Below are positions 34,101-41,981 of a stretch of DNA of 64,000 nt, piece after piece. How positions within the stretch are numbered: position 1 is the first letter of the stretch; each line of letters begins with the position of its first letter. The notes below the pieces were generated by a model that ran no database searches, was not told the DNA's origin, and saw only the letters and a program-made list of their open reading frames with translations. Made by a program: the position numbers and the translations under genes. The DNA is from Streptomyces sp. WAC 01529 (GTDB taxonomy: Bacteria > Actinomycetota > Actinomycetes > Streptomycetales > Streptomycetaceae): the NCBI RefSeq assembly GCF_003945545.1, contig NZ_CP029617.1, positions 1,933,001 through 1,997,000 of the forward strand. Reading direction: 5' to 3'.

Positions 34101-34235
34101 GGCCGGAAGGGGCTTGGCCGAAGTCTCCCCGGCGTACGCGCTGGAGCCCACTCCGATGGCGGCTCCCACCCCGGCGAGCGCACCGGTGGCGACGACGGCT
34201 CTGCGGCTCGGCCCGGATGTGTCTGGCAGCGGCAT
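31131..34235 (-). CDS. Secreted GH101 endo-alpha-N-acetylgalactosaminidase
   Basis: 1034 residues. It would release the core 1 disaccharide (Gal-beta-1,3-GalNAc) from Ser/Thr in mucin-type glycoproteins. The N-terminus carries a twin-arginine signal (SRRAVVATGALAG...YAGE). The GH101 barrel holds the nucleophile Asp466 in NTLYIDVFRESG and the acid/base Glu492 in TTEWGHGLE, with NFEGWVGKTDWHAFYE and TWGDHEITFSGP after it. An EF-hand-like GDRNGDGKVDWQDAA lies at ~280-295. The C-terminal 350 residues are beta-rich carbohydrate-binding-type modules. The ATG at 34235 is preferred over 34250 because GGAGGGG lies six bases before it. Annotated in many Streptomyces only by family; substrate specificity here is inferred. 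Confidence 0.88.
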   Translation of the reverse strand: MPLPDTSGPSRRAVVATGALAGVGAAIGVGSSAYAGETSAKPLPAEVVLRSRALDVRVATAFPRVVSYTDRASGALLYGRPDAATAVTPVLIDETEHTPRVTASAGGSRITYVLTFDGGTRIDVEIAVEGHRVHWRVTRIADTDTLRVGTLRIPGLALLSVRDDQPGAALLAAKVQLDKAKSGDTLVRPGKDTPAEAPVGCAYAVVAHDTLGGAIETNTGYDKPTSQAGTTWENGRLWRETVKSGDHVEARLTPGQWTHRAATAPVDATEPLPYATVVITGDRNGDGKVDWQDAAIAFRDIMVDPLGADEQHLRVVPHIPFNFASQATNPFLATLDDVKRIHLATDGLRQYTLLKGYQSEGHDSAHPDYAGNYNTRAGGLDDLNTLVREGGKWHSDFGVHVNATESYPVAHAFSEKLVDKDNEQWDWLDQSYRIDQRRDLVSGDIIKRFADLRAQTGRGLNTLYIDVFRESGWTSDRLQRALRAQGWTVTTEWGHGLERSAVWAHWATETDYGGDTSRGINSRLIRFVRNHQKDVFADKWPTLLGIARMGNFEGWVGKTDWHAFYELIWTHSLPAKYLQAYPIKTWGDHEITFSGPTRTTVSDASAGKRRITTDGRVVYEDGRYLLPWEPREATDPAKLYHYNPTGGTSTWRLPRAWAGRSRIALYRLTDQGRVFESYVSVAGGEVTVEAEPKQPYVLYRERAAALPDPKWGQGTPLHDPGFHSGSLKGWKVSGPATVRLSALGDHELVIGAGAAASVGQRLARLKAGTYAASVQVEVGEKAGERRRASLEVRTADGVTAANHTETSTAVNYVAADRKHGTRFQRMFTYFTVPEGGGTAELTLRAEAGHARVRFDNVRVVAAHPVKRPRGTLVHEDFEHVPQGWGPFVKGDSGGATDPRTHIAQRHAPYTQRGWNGKAIDDVIDGTESLKSRGENTGLVYRTVPHTVRFTPGRRYRVSFRYENEKAGQYAWITAVDTPAPRETDRKELPVATDPTTLTYEFTAPAEGEAWVGLRKTGDDGTAEFVLDAFEVTEV

Positions 34236-34415
34236 GCGGCACCCCTCCATGGGACGGAATCGGTGCCGATCACGATGCGCCGGGCCGGGCGGACGCGCCT
34301 ATGGACAAAGGAGGGACAGGTGTTGGACTTACCGCCGGGCGGCGGCCCGTGCCGGACACGCCGAAGCGGGGCACCCACGAGGGCACCCCGCCACAGCGGA
34401 CCAAGCGTCAGGACG

Positions 34416-35234
<819 letters not shown>

Positions 35235-35461
35235 TTACTGAGGAAGCGCGCGCGAAGGACCCCTGCCGACCACACCGGTAGGACACCCGGCTGGCATGAG
35301 CCCGACAAAGCGTTGCTGCGGATTATGGAGATCGGCGTCCGCTCAGGACAAGGGGCGGTTTCCGGCCACGGCGTCCGCCACGGGCCGTTCCCGGCACGGC
35401 AGCCCCCGTACAGTGGAGGTGATTCACGGTGTACCGATGGCTGACATCAGGAGGTACGGGC

Positions 35462-36355
35462 GTGACGGTCGGCGGCGGTCCTGTGGTGCACGGCTACCCC
35501 CATCTGGAGACCGTGCGCGCCGCTCTCACCGCGCTCTACAAACGCCTTTCGTACGACACCGTCCACACCTTCGACACCAGCGTCGCCCCCGCGGACGTGG
35601 CCTTCGGCGACCAGGACGACCTCTATCCGGGCGTGCAGCGGGTGGCCCGCGAAATGGTGCGCCACCTGCGGCTGCCCGACGCGCGCGTGATCGTCAGCTT
35701 CCGCGAGATGGAGCATGCCGCGTACGTCGAACTGGCGGCGGGGCCCGAGTACTTCATCGAGCTGAACGACCGCTTCCGCACCCATCGGCGGGACATCGGC
35801 GCGGCGCTCGCCCACGAGGTGATGCACGTGTATCTGCACCGGCTCGACCTCTCCTTCCCCGGCACCCGCGACAACGAGATCCTCACCGACACCGCCGCCG
35901 CCTACCTGGGCGCGGGCTGGCTGCTCCTGGACGCCTACCGCGAGGACGGCGCCTCCTCCCAGAAGCTCGGCTACCTCACGCCGGAGGAGTTCGGTTACGT
36001 ACTGGCCAAGCGGGCGCTGGCCTTCGGCGAGGCCCCGGAGACGTGGTTCACCAGCGCGCAGGCGTACACGGCGTACACGAAGGGGCTGGCCCAGGCGCGC
36101 CGCGACGCGCAGCAGCCGCCGCTGACGGCGGCCGGCTGGGTGGGCAAGCGGCGGTACGCGAAGGACCGGCGGTACGCCCTCGACCACGGCGGCGCGGTCG
36201 CGGCGGGCGGCCCCTACTCCTTCTCCCTCGACGGCGGCACGCTGCGGGTCACCTTCCCCTGCCCCACCTGCCACCAGCGGATCCGCGTCCCGGCGCGGGG
36301 GCGCGTACGGGCGCGGTGCACGCTGTGCCGGACGGTCCTGGAGTGCGACGCCTAG
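35462..36355 (+). CDS. HExxH zinc-peptidase-like protein with C-terminal zinc ribbon
   Basis: 297 residues, no family name recognised. A gluzincin-type site is visible: HEVMH at 118-122 and a possible third ligand Glu139 in RDNEILTDTAAAYLG. The C-terminus (~260-297) forms a CxxC...CxxC zinc ribbon (CPTCHQRI, CTLCRTVLEC). There is no signal peptide or membrane segment, so it is probably cytoplasmic. The GTG at 35462 has AGGAGG seven bases before it and is preferred over the GTG at 35429. Proteolytic activity is inference from the motif alone. Confidence 0.75.
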   Translation: MTVGGGPVVHGYPHLETVRAALTALYKRLSYDTVHTFDTSVAPADVAFGDQDDLYPGVQRVAREMVRHLRLPDARVIVSFREMEHAAYVELAAGPEYFIELNDRFRTHRRDIGAALAHEVMHVYLHRLDLSFPGTRDNEILTDTAAAYLGAGWLLLDAYREDGASSQKLGYLTPEEFGYVLAKRALAFGEAPETWFTSAQAYTAYTKGLAQARRDAQQPPLTAAGWVGKRRYAKDRRYALDHGGAVAAGGPYSFSLDGGTLRVTFPCPTCHQRIRVPARGRVRARCTLCRTVLECDA

Positions 36356-36388
36356 CGCTTGACGGCCGGCGGCCGGCGGGGGCGCGCT

Positions 36389-37249
36389 TCACCGGTCCTG
36401 GGCGGTCGTCCAGTGTCCGGGGCGGGCGAGAGAGCCGGACAGCTTCGTGCGCTCGTCTCCCCTGGCCGCGTTCACCTGCGACTGCGTGAGGAAGAGCGCG
36501 CCGGTGAGGTCGGCGCCGCGCAGGTCCGCGTCGCGCAGGTCCGCGCCGATGAGATCGGCCGTGCGCAGGTCGGCGTCGCGCAGGTCGGCTGCGATGAGGT
36601 AGGCGCCGCGGAGGTTGGCGCCCTTGAGGTCGGCGCCCTTGAGCCGGGCGCCGAAGAGGTCCGCTCCCCGGCGGTCCTTCTTCTTGCCGCCGCTGCCCTT
36701 GCGCACGAGTTCGCTGGTGCGCAGGAGGAGGGTGTTGACGTCCTGGCGGTGGGCGGCGACGTCGGTCTCGACGACGGTCTCGGGGGCGCCCCGCGTCAGC
36801 TCCTCGGTCCTGGCCAGGGCCTTTCTGAGGTCGGAGCGGATCGGCTTCGTCTGCGGAAGCGTGAGCGCCTCGGTCAGGTACCAGAGCAGTTCGTGGAGTT
36901 GCCGCATGATCGGGAAGACCTCGAACATCTGCTTGGCGGTGGCCGGATCCTTGCGCCAGTCGCGCCCGCCGAAGGTGTTCTGGGAGACGTGCTGGCCCGC
37001 GCCGAAGCAGTCGTAGACGGTGCAGCCCCGGAAGCCCTTGTCCCGTAGGTCGCGGTGGATACCGCAGCGGGAGTCCGCCCGGAGGTTGGCGCAGGGCTTG
37101 CCGGCGTCCTTGTCCACGGCGAAGTCGGAGGACGCGGAGAAGGCGAGGGCCACGCAACAGAGCCCGAAGCAGCTGCCGCAGTCGGCGCGGAGGCCGGCGG
37201 GGGCGCCTTCGAGCGGTATCAACGCGAGGGTCTCGCGCTCCGGGGCCAT
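36389..37249 (-). CDS. Pentapeptide-repeat protein with Cys-rich N-terminal domain
   Basis: 286 residues. The N-terminal part (~20-85) has a cysteine cluster [21 protein letters not shown] and [11 protein letters not shown], like YkgJ-type metal-binding domains. The middle (~95-190) is helical. The C-terminal ~65 residues (~195-260) are about 12 tandem A(D/N)LxG-type pentapeptides ([14 protein letters not shown]) that form a right-handed beta-helix. Pentapeptide proteins include gyrase protectors, but the Cys domain suggests another role. Unknown function; monocistronic between two convergent or unrelated genes. Confidence 0.85.
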   Translation of the reverse strand: MAPERETLALIPLEGAPAGLRADCGSCFGLCCVALAFSASSDFAVDKDAGKPCANLRADSRCGIHRDLRDKGFRGCTVYDCFGAGQHVSQNTFGGRDWRKDPATAKQMFEVFPIMRQLHELLWYLTEALTLPQTKPIRSDLRKALARTEELTRGAPETVVETDVAAHRQDVNTLLLRTSELVRKGSGGKKKDRRGADLFGARLKGADLKGANLRGAYLIAADLRDADLRTADLIGADLRDADLRGADLTGALFLTQSQVNAARGDERTKLSGSLARPGHWTTAQDR

Positions 37250-37278
37250 AGGGGGCGCTCCTTACTTCCAACTTTCAA

Positions 37279-37329
37279 CGCGGGGTGACGGGTGGGTGGG
37301 TGGGGAAGCCCCCGCCGCGAAGCGGCGAA
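37279..37329. repeat. Dispersed intergenic repeat, copy 1
   Basis: The element has CGCGGGGTGA, then a GGGT-GGGT-GGGT run, and ends with the palindrome CCGCCGCGAAGCGGCG. It matches the reverse complement of 53745-53797 over about 45 bases with few changes. It lies between the helicase stop and the pentapeptide gene start and could also act as the helicase terminator. Confidence 0.8.
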
Positions 37330-37357
37330 GACCCCCCACGGCGGGAAAGCCGAAGGA

Positions 37358-38896
37358 CTACGCAGCCCGGCGACGACGCCCCTGGGGCGCCCCGCCCCGG
37401 GACCGCCGAGGCCGCCGCGAGGCCCCAGCGGGCTGCTGCGGCGCAGGCGTGTCGATGACGACCGGCACCCCGGACGGCTCCCGCGCCCCGGTGATCCGCA
37501 CCAACTCCTCGTCCGAGGAGGAGACCCGCACCGCCCGGGGCTGGATCTCCGCGTCGGACATCAGCCGCGTCATGTCCCGCTTCTCCTCGGGAAGCACGAG
37601 CGTGACGACGCTGCCGGACTCCCCCGCCCGCGCGGTACGCCCGCCGCGGTGGAGGTAGTCCTTGTGGTCGGCGGGCGGGTCGATGTTCACGACCAGGTCG
37701 AGGTCGTCGACGTGGATGCCGCGCGCCGCGACGTTCGTGGCGACCAGCGCGGTGACCTGGCCGGTCTTGAACTGGTCGAGCGTGCGGTTGCGCTGCGGCT
37801 GGGAGCGGCCGCCGTGCAGGCCGGAGGCGCGTACGCCGTTGGCGAGGAGCCGCTTGGTGAAGCGGTCCACCGCGCGCTTGGTGTCCAGGAACATGATCAC
37901 GCGGCCCTCGCGGGCGGCGATCCGCATGGCGACGGCCTTCTTGTCCGTCTCGTCGGCGACGTAGAGCACGTGGTGCTCCATCGTCGTCACCGCGCCCGCG
38001 GACGGGTCGACGGAGTGCACGACGGGGTCGCTGAGGAACATCCGGACCAGCCGGTCGATGTTCTTGTCGAGCGTCGCGGAGAACAGCATGGTCTGGCCGC
38101 CCCGCTCGACCTGCTTGAGCAGCGCGGTGACCTGCGGCATGAAGCCCATGTCGGCCATCTGGTCGGCCTCGTCGAGGACGGTCGTACGCACCCGCGAGAG
38201 GTCGCAGTCGCCGCGCTCGATCAGGTCCTTGAGACGGCCGGGGGTGGCCACCAGGATCTCGGCGCCGCGGCGGAGCGTGCCCGACTGCTTGGTGATCGAC
38301 ATGCCGCCGACGACCGTGGCCATGCGGAGGTTGACTGAGGTGGCGTACGGCGTCAGGGCGTCCGTCACCTGCTGGGCCAGCTCGCGCGTGGGGACCAGGA
38401 CCATGGCGAGCGGCGACTTCGACTCGGCGCGCTGCCCGGCGGTGCGGGCGAGGAGCGCGAGGCCGAAGGCGAGCGTCTTGCCGGAGCCGGTGCGGCCGCG
38501 CCCGAGGATGTCGCGCCCGGCGAGGGAGTTGGGAAGGGTGGCGGCCTGGATCGGGAAGGGGGCGGTGACGCCCTGGGCGGCCAGCGTCTTCAGGAGGGCC
38601 TCGGGCATGTCCAGGTCGCCGAAGGCCTCGACGGCGGGCAGCGCCGGGGTGAGGCTCTCGGGCAGCGCGAACTCCCCGCCCTGCGCCGGCTTCGGCTTAC
38701 GGCTTCCGGGCTTCTTCGCGGAGTGCGCGGAGCCCTTCGCCGGGCCCCTGCCCGCGCCGTTCGCCTGGCCCCGGCCCGCGCCGTTCGCCTGGCCCCTCGC
38801 CGAGCCGTTCGCCTGGCCGCTGCTCGGCCTGCCCTTACCGGCTGCGTTGGCGGGCCGCTTGCGGGCGGGACGTGCGGGGCGGTCGGAGTTGTTCAT
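37358..38896 (-). CDS. DEAD-box RNA helicase
   Basis: A 512-residue ATP-dependent RNA helicase. The motifs in order are the Q motif FPIQAATLPNSL, motif I GRTGSGKT, Ia PTRELAQQV, II LDEADQM (DEAD), III SATLD, and VI HRGGRTARAG. The N-terminal ~75 residues are basic with repeated GQANG..RG units (24-bp DNA repeats at ~38745-38830). The C-terminus is Arg-rich, and both tails are likely RNA-binding. It follows a cold-shock protein gene on the same strand with a strong hairpin between, so read-through of that hairpin may control its level. Confidence 0.95.
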   Translation of the reverse strand: MNNSDRPARPARKRPANAAGKGRPSSGQANGSARGQANGAGRGQANGAGRGPAKGSAHSAKKPGSRKPKPAQGGEFALPESLTPALPAVEAFGDLDMPEALLKTLAAQGVTAPFPIQAATLPNSLAGRDILGRGRTGSGKTLAFGLALLARTAGQRAESKSPLAMVLVPTRELAQQVTDALTPYATSVNLRMATVVGGMSITKQSGTLRRGAEILVATPGRLKDLIERGDCDLSRVRTTVLDEADQMADMGFMPQVTALLKQVERGGQTMLFSATLDKNIDRLVRMFLSDPVVHSVDPSAGAVTTMEHHVLYVADETDKKAVAMRIAAREGRVIMFLDTKRAVDRFTKRLLANGVRASGLHGGRSQPQRNRTLDQFKTGQVTALVATNVAARGIHVDDLDLVVNIDPPADHKDYLHRGGRTARAGESGSVVTLVLPEEKRDMTRLMSDAEIQPRAVRVSSSDEELVRITGAREPSGVPVVIDTPAPQQPAGASRRPRRSRGGAPQGRRRRAA

Positions 38897-38983
38897 GCAG
38901 TAATGCCTTCCTGGTCGCTGGACTTTCCGGGACCTCTGAGCCTTCGGTGCGGCTCTGGGCCCCTAGGGCCCGATGACAGCGCA

Positions 38984-39019
38984 AGCCGAGGCCCGCACCT
39001 TCCGGTGCGGGCCTCGGCT
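38984..39019 (-). terminator. Hairpin between cold-shock gene and helicase gene
   Basis: Perfect 16-bp arms (38984-38999 and 39004-39019) with a 4-base loop lie 24 bases beyond the cold-shock gene stop and 88 bases before the helicase ATG. It probably ends most transcripts and lets a fraction continue into the helicase gene. Confidence 0.85.
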
Positions 39020-39042
39020 GTGAGGTTCGCGCGCTGCGACGA

Positions 39043-39246
39043 TCAGGCAGGAACGATGTTCTCGGCCTGCAGGCCCTTCTGGCCCTGGGTCACCTCGAAG
39101 GAGACCTTCTGGCCCTCGACGAGCTCACGGAAGCCGGAGGACGCGATGTTCGAGTAGTGGGCGAAGACGTCGGGGCCGCCGCCGTCCTGCTCGATGAAGC
39201 CGAAGCCCTTTTCCGAGTTGAACCACTTAACGGTGCCGGTTGCCAT
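39043..39246 (-). CDS. Cold-shock protein
   Basis: 67 residues, a single cold-shock domain that binds single-stranded RNA/DNA. RNP1 is KGFGFI and RNP2 is VFAHYS (the usual VFVH is VFAH here), after the standard start [10 protein letters not shown]. The ATG at 39246 has GAGGAG ten bases upstream. A leader of at least 150 bases with unusually low G+C precedes it, which fits post-transcriptional cold control. Confidence 0.96.
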   Translation of the reverse strand: MATGTVKWFNSEKGFGFIEQDGGGPDVFAHYSNIASSGFRELVEGQKVSFEVTQGQKGLQAENIVPA

Positions 39247-39425
39247 GTCAATCTCCTCAACAGGGGCAGAGTATGGAGAGCCACGGAATTGTGATTCTCC
39301 AGCGCTGCATTGACCCCATACCGGAGAGAACCGGAAAAACAATTAATGCGCCCTCGGAGCACTCCCGTCAGGCGCACACAAAGTTCATGGGTACCAAAAC
39401 TGCAACACATAAAGCCTAACACGAT
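39247..39425 (-). promoter_or_regulatory. A+T-rich promoter/leader of the cold-shock gene
   Basis: This ~180-base stretch is clearly richer in A+T than the surroundings, especially 39330-39425. It holds the ribosome-binding site (39252-39260) and must hold the promoter. I could not place -10/-35 boxes with confidence. Confidence 0.45.
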
Positions 39426-39559
39426 CGCGCGCCCCCTTGTTCCCGCCCCCTCTCGGCCCCTCCCGACCCCTCCCGGCCTTGGCCCTTCCACTCTCAAGGT
39501 CACCTCGCTACCTTCTGCCAAACAATCGCTTGGTTGGGTCCCGATGTGTGGGAGGACCG

Positions 39560-40504
39560 ATGCGCGTCCCTCGTACCCGTACCGCCACCGGACTGGCGGC
39601 CTTCGCGCTCGCCCTGGGCACCCTGCCCGCCTGGGCGGCCCCCTCCGAAGCCGCCGCGTCCCCCGCGCCCCCCGCGTACGCCACGTACGCCACGTACGCC
39701 GCTCACCCGCTGGACACCGTCCGTCACCTCCCGCTCCAGGGCGCGGTCAACGTACGCGACGTCGGCGGATACCGGACCTACGACGGCGAGCGGGTCCGGC
39801 ACGGCCGGGCCTACCGCGCCGACGCCCTCGGCAAGCTCACCGACGCCGACCTCGGCACCCTCTCCCGGCTCGGTCTGACGAAGGTCATCGACTTCCGCGT
39901 GCCCGCCGAGGTGGCGTACGACGGCCCCGACCGGCTGCCCGCCGGGCTCGCCCCCACCTCCAGGCCGATCACCGACAACGGCCTGTTCACCCAGCTCGTC
40001 AGCGCGATCGGCTCCCGGGACCCGGTCAAGCAGGAGGAGATGCTGGGCGGCGGCAGGGCGGCCGCCTTCATGCGGGAGGTGTACCGCACCTTCGTCACCG
40101 ACGACGCCAATCGCGCGGGGTTCGCCGCGACCCTGCGCGACATCGCGGAGAGCCGCTCCCCGCTGCTCTACCACTGCACCGCGGGCAAGGACCGCACCGG
40201 CTGGACGACGTATCTGCTGCTGCGGCTGGTCGGCGTGCCGGACAGGACGGCCGTCGGCGACTACCTGGCCTCCAACACCTACCGCGCCGCCCATGACGCG
40301 AGGCTGCGCGAGGCGCTGAGGCAGAGCGGGATGATGCGGAACCCGGACCTGATCATCCCGCTGCAAGAGGTACGGACCGACTACCTCGACGCGGCCCTCG
40401 CCGAGGCGACCGAGCGGTACGGCGGCCTCCACGGCTATCTGGCCAAGGGCCTCGGCCTCGACCCGGCCACCATCCTGAAACTGCGCCACCGCATGGTCGG
40501 CTGA
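39560..40504 (+). CDS. Secreted tyrosine/serine phosphatase
   Basis: A 314-residue exported phosphatase of the Y_phosphatase3 type. The Sec signal (~1-28, ATGLAAFALALGTLPAWAAP) is followed by the family opening AVNVRDVGGYRTYDG. The P-loop is HCTAGKDRTG, with the catalytic Cys206 and Arg212. A C-terminal helical region (PLQEVRTDYLDAAL) is normal for the family. ATG at 39560 with GGAGGACC just before. An Ala/Tyr repeat (AYATYATYAA) lies behind the signal peptide. Secreted members dephosphorylate proteins or phosphoinositides; the target here is unknown. Confidence 0.9.
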   Translation: MRVPRTRTATGLAAFALALGTLPAWAAPSEAAASPAPPAYATYATYAAHPLDTVRHLPLQGAVNVRDVGGYRTYDGERVRHGRAYRADALGKLTDADLGTLSRLGLTKVIDFRVPAEVAYDGPDRLPAGLAPTSRPITDNGLFTQLVSAIGSRDPVKQEEMLGGGRAAAFMREVYRTFVTDDANRAGFAATLRDIAESRSPLLYHCTAGKDRTGWTTYLLLRLVGVPDRTAVGDYLASNTYRAAHDARLREALRQSGMMRNPDLIIPLQEVRTDYLDAALAEATERYGGLHGYLAKGLGLDPATILKLRHRMVG

Positions 40505-40524
40505 GCCACCGCTGACCCGCGCCA

Positions 40525-40549
40525 GCAGGCGGGCTACTCCCCCGCCTGC
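40525..40549. terminator. Bidirectional hairpin between convergent genes
   Basis: Arms GCAGGCGGG (40525-40533) and CCCGCCTGC (40541-40549) with a 7-base loop, extended by CCAGC/GCTGG across a bulge. The stop codon of the minus-strand gene lies in the loop. Confidence 0.55.
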
Positions 40550-41637
40550 CGCTGGAACGCCGGGAGTTCGAAGATCCGCGTCTTGGCCTCGTCGTCCATC
40601 AGCTCGACCAGCGGCATGACCAGCTCCCACAGGTTCCGCTTGTCGACCTCCAGGGCGAGCGCGTCCAGGTCGGAGGCGGGCAGCGCCCCCGCCGCGCCCG
40701 CGACGACCTTGCGGGATCCGTCCGGCAGCGCGCCCACGAGGGGCAGGAACTCCGCCCACAGGCCGGTGGCCACCACCGCCCGCACGACCCCGCCGAGGAC
40801 CTCCGCACCCCGCAGCGAGGGCAGCGCCGCGACCGCCCTGCGCTCCTCCTCGCTCAGGAGCGCGACCAGCGGCAGCAGGGACTCCCACAGGTCCTGCTCC
40901 GCCACCGTGGCGACCAGGGAGTCGAGCCGGTCCTCGGGCTGCGCGGCGGCGAGCGAGGCGATGCGGCCCCGCTGCTCCCCCATCACCATGCCCGCGACGG
41001 CCAGCGCCTCGGGCCACAGTCCGGCCTCGGAGGCGGAGCCGATCACGGAGGCGAGGCGGTCGGGGCCCATCAGCTCGATGATCCGGCCGAGCCGTTCCGG
41101 TTCCTCGATCGCGAAGCCCGTCCTCAGCACGGCGGCGTCGTCGACCTGCGGCAGGATGCGGCGCAGCGCGGAGTCGGGCAGGTGGCCGACGAAGCGGCCC
41201 ATCGTGAGGTGGTCGCGGCGCTCGGCGAGTGCCACCGCGATGCGGACGACGAGGTTCTCGTCGAGCCGGCCGACGATCCCCGGGATGCGGCGGGGGTCGA
41301 GGTGGCCGCAGGACTCGGCGGTGAAGGAGACGGGCAGCTTCTCGATGATGTCGGCGGCGCGGGCCGGTTCGAGCCGTCCGGCGACGGCGGCGGCGAGGCG
41401 CGGGCCGAGCGCCTTCTGCGAGATGGCGGCGGCCACCCCGGCGGGTACGAGCTTGGTCGCGGCCGCGATCCGGTCGAGCATGTCGGGTGCCCGGTCGTGG
41501 AGGGCCGCGACGCACTGGGCGCGGAAGCGGCGTACGTCGTCGACGGGCAGTGCCTGGAGGAAGGCGAGCGTGTCGGGCTCGACGTCCAGGAGGCGGGCGG
41601 TCTTGAGGGTCTCGGCCCTGGCGCGCAGCTTGTCCAT
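40534..41637 (-). CDS. Helical-repeat protein of unknown function
   Basis: 367 residues, all helical by eye, with no signal or membrane segment. Four C-terminal units of ~38-40 residues can be aligned by their cores: EAGLWPEALAVAGMV, EQDLWESLLPLVALL, ATGLWAEFLPLVGAL and KRNLWELVMPLVELM. Each is followed by a short charged helix ending in an Ala-Leu-Pro-type turn, which suggests an alpha-solenoid scaffold. The N-terminal half has weaker repeats (GHLDPRRIPGIVGRL, GHLPDSALRRILPQV) reminiscent of MgtE N-terminal repeats. ATG at 41637. It lies 22 bases after a 75-residue protein gene, probably the same transcript. Confidence 0.7.
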   Translation of the reverse strand: MDKLRARAETLKTARLLDVEPDTLAFLQALPVDDVRRFRAQCVAALHDRAPDMLDRIAAATKLVPAGVAAAISQKALGPRLAAAVAGRLEPARAADIIEKLPVSFTAESCGHLDPRRIPGIVGRLDENLVVRIAVALAERRDHLTMGRFVGHLPDSALRRILPQVDDAAVLRTGFAIEEPERLGRIIELMGPDRLASVIGSASEAGLWPEALAVAGMVMGEQRGRIASLAAAQPEDRLDSLVATVAEQDLWESLLPLVALLSEEERRAVAALPSLRGAEVLGGVVRAVVATGLWAEFLPLVGALPDGSRKVVAGAAGALPASDLDALALEVDKRNLWELVMPLVELMDDEAKTRIFELPAFQRQAGE

Positions 41638-41659
41638 GCTGACTCCTCGCTCGCCTCGG

Positions 41660-41887
41660 CTATCGGAAGAGGATCCGGCGTACGGGGCCGCGGGCGAGGG
41701 CGGGCACGAGTTTCAGTGCCTCCTCGGCGGCTTCGGTCAGTCCGGCGGCCCGGCTCGCGCGCTGCCGCTCCAGGGCGTCGGCCAGCACGGTGAGCCGGTC
41801 GGGCGTCAACTGGTCGAAGGATGAGGGTGGTTCGTCGCGCAGCTCGGCGCTCAGCCGCTCCCGCGCTGCCCGTGTCTCGGCGCTCAC
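41660..41887 (-). CDS. Small helical protein of unknown function
   Basis: 75 residues, highly charged and helical (ETRAARERLSAELRDE, RLTVLADALERQRASR), ending GPVRRILFR. The GTG at 41887 has GGGAGGTCGA directly before it. That ribosome-binding site is the 3' arm of a perfect 11-bp hairpin. The gene lies between the sugar-transporter operon and the helical-repeat protein gene, all on one strand. It is probably a partner of the latter. Confidence 0.65.
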   Translation of the reverse strand: MSAETRAARERLSAELRDEPPSSFDQLTPDRLTVLADALERQRASRAAGLTEAAEEALKLVPALARGPVRRILFR

Positions 41888-41918
41888 TCGACCTCCCGGG
41901 GTGGGTTCGGGAGGTCGA
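41888..41918 (-). promoter_or_regulatory. Hairpin that buries the ribosome-binding site of the 75-residue gene
   Basis: Perfect 11-bp arms (41888-41898 and 41908-41918) with a 9-base loop end at the base before the GTG start codon. On the transcript the 3' arm contains GGGAGG. It could equally work as a terminator for the transporter operon that ends at 41982. Confidence 0.6.
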
Positions 41919-41931
41919 GAGTGGCGCCGTT

Positions 41932-41946
41932 TTGACTTTTAGTCAA
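41932..41946. promoter_or_regulatory. Perfect 15-bp palindrome TTGACT-TTT-AGTCAA
   Basis: Six-base arms with a 3-base centre in an otherwise GC-rich gap. Each arm is also a -35-like TTGACT. It may be an operator or promoter part for the 75-residue gene. Confidence 0.4.
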
Positions 41947-41981
41947 TAGAGGCGGCCGGCAGCCCGTGACCGAGCCCGCCG

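Noticed and set aside
34365..34395. GC-rich hairpin behind the trypsin gene as a terminator
   Set aside because: GCGGGG/CCCCGC arms exist but the inside does not pair; too weak to list.
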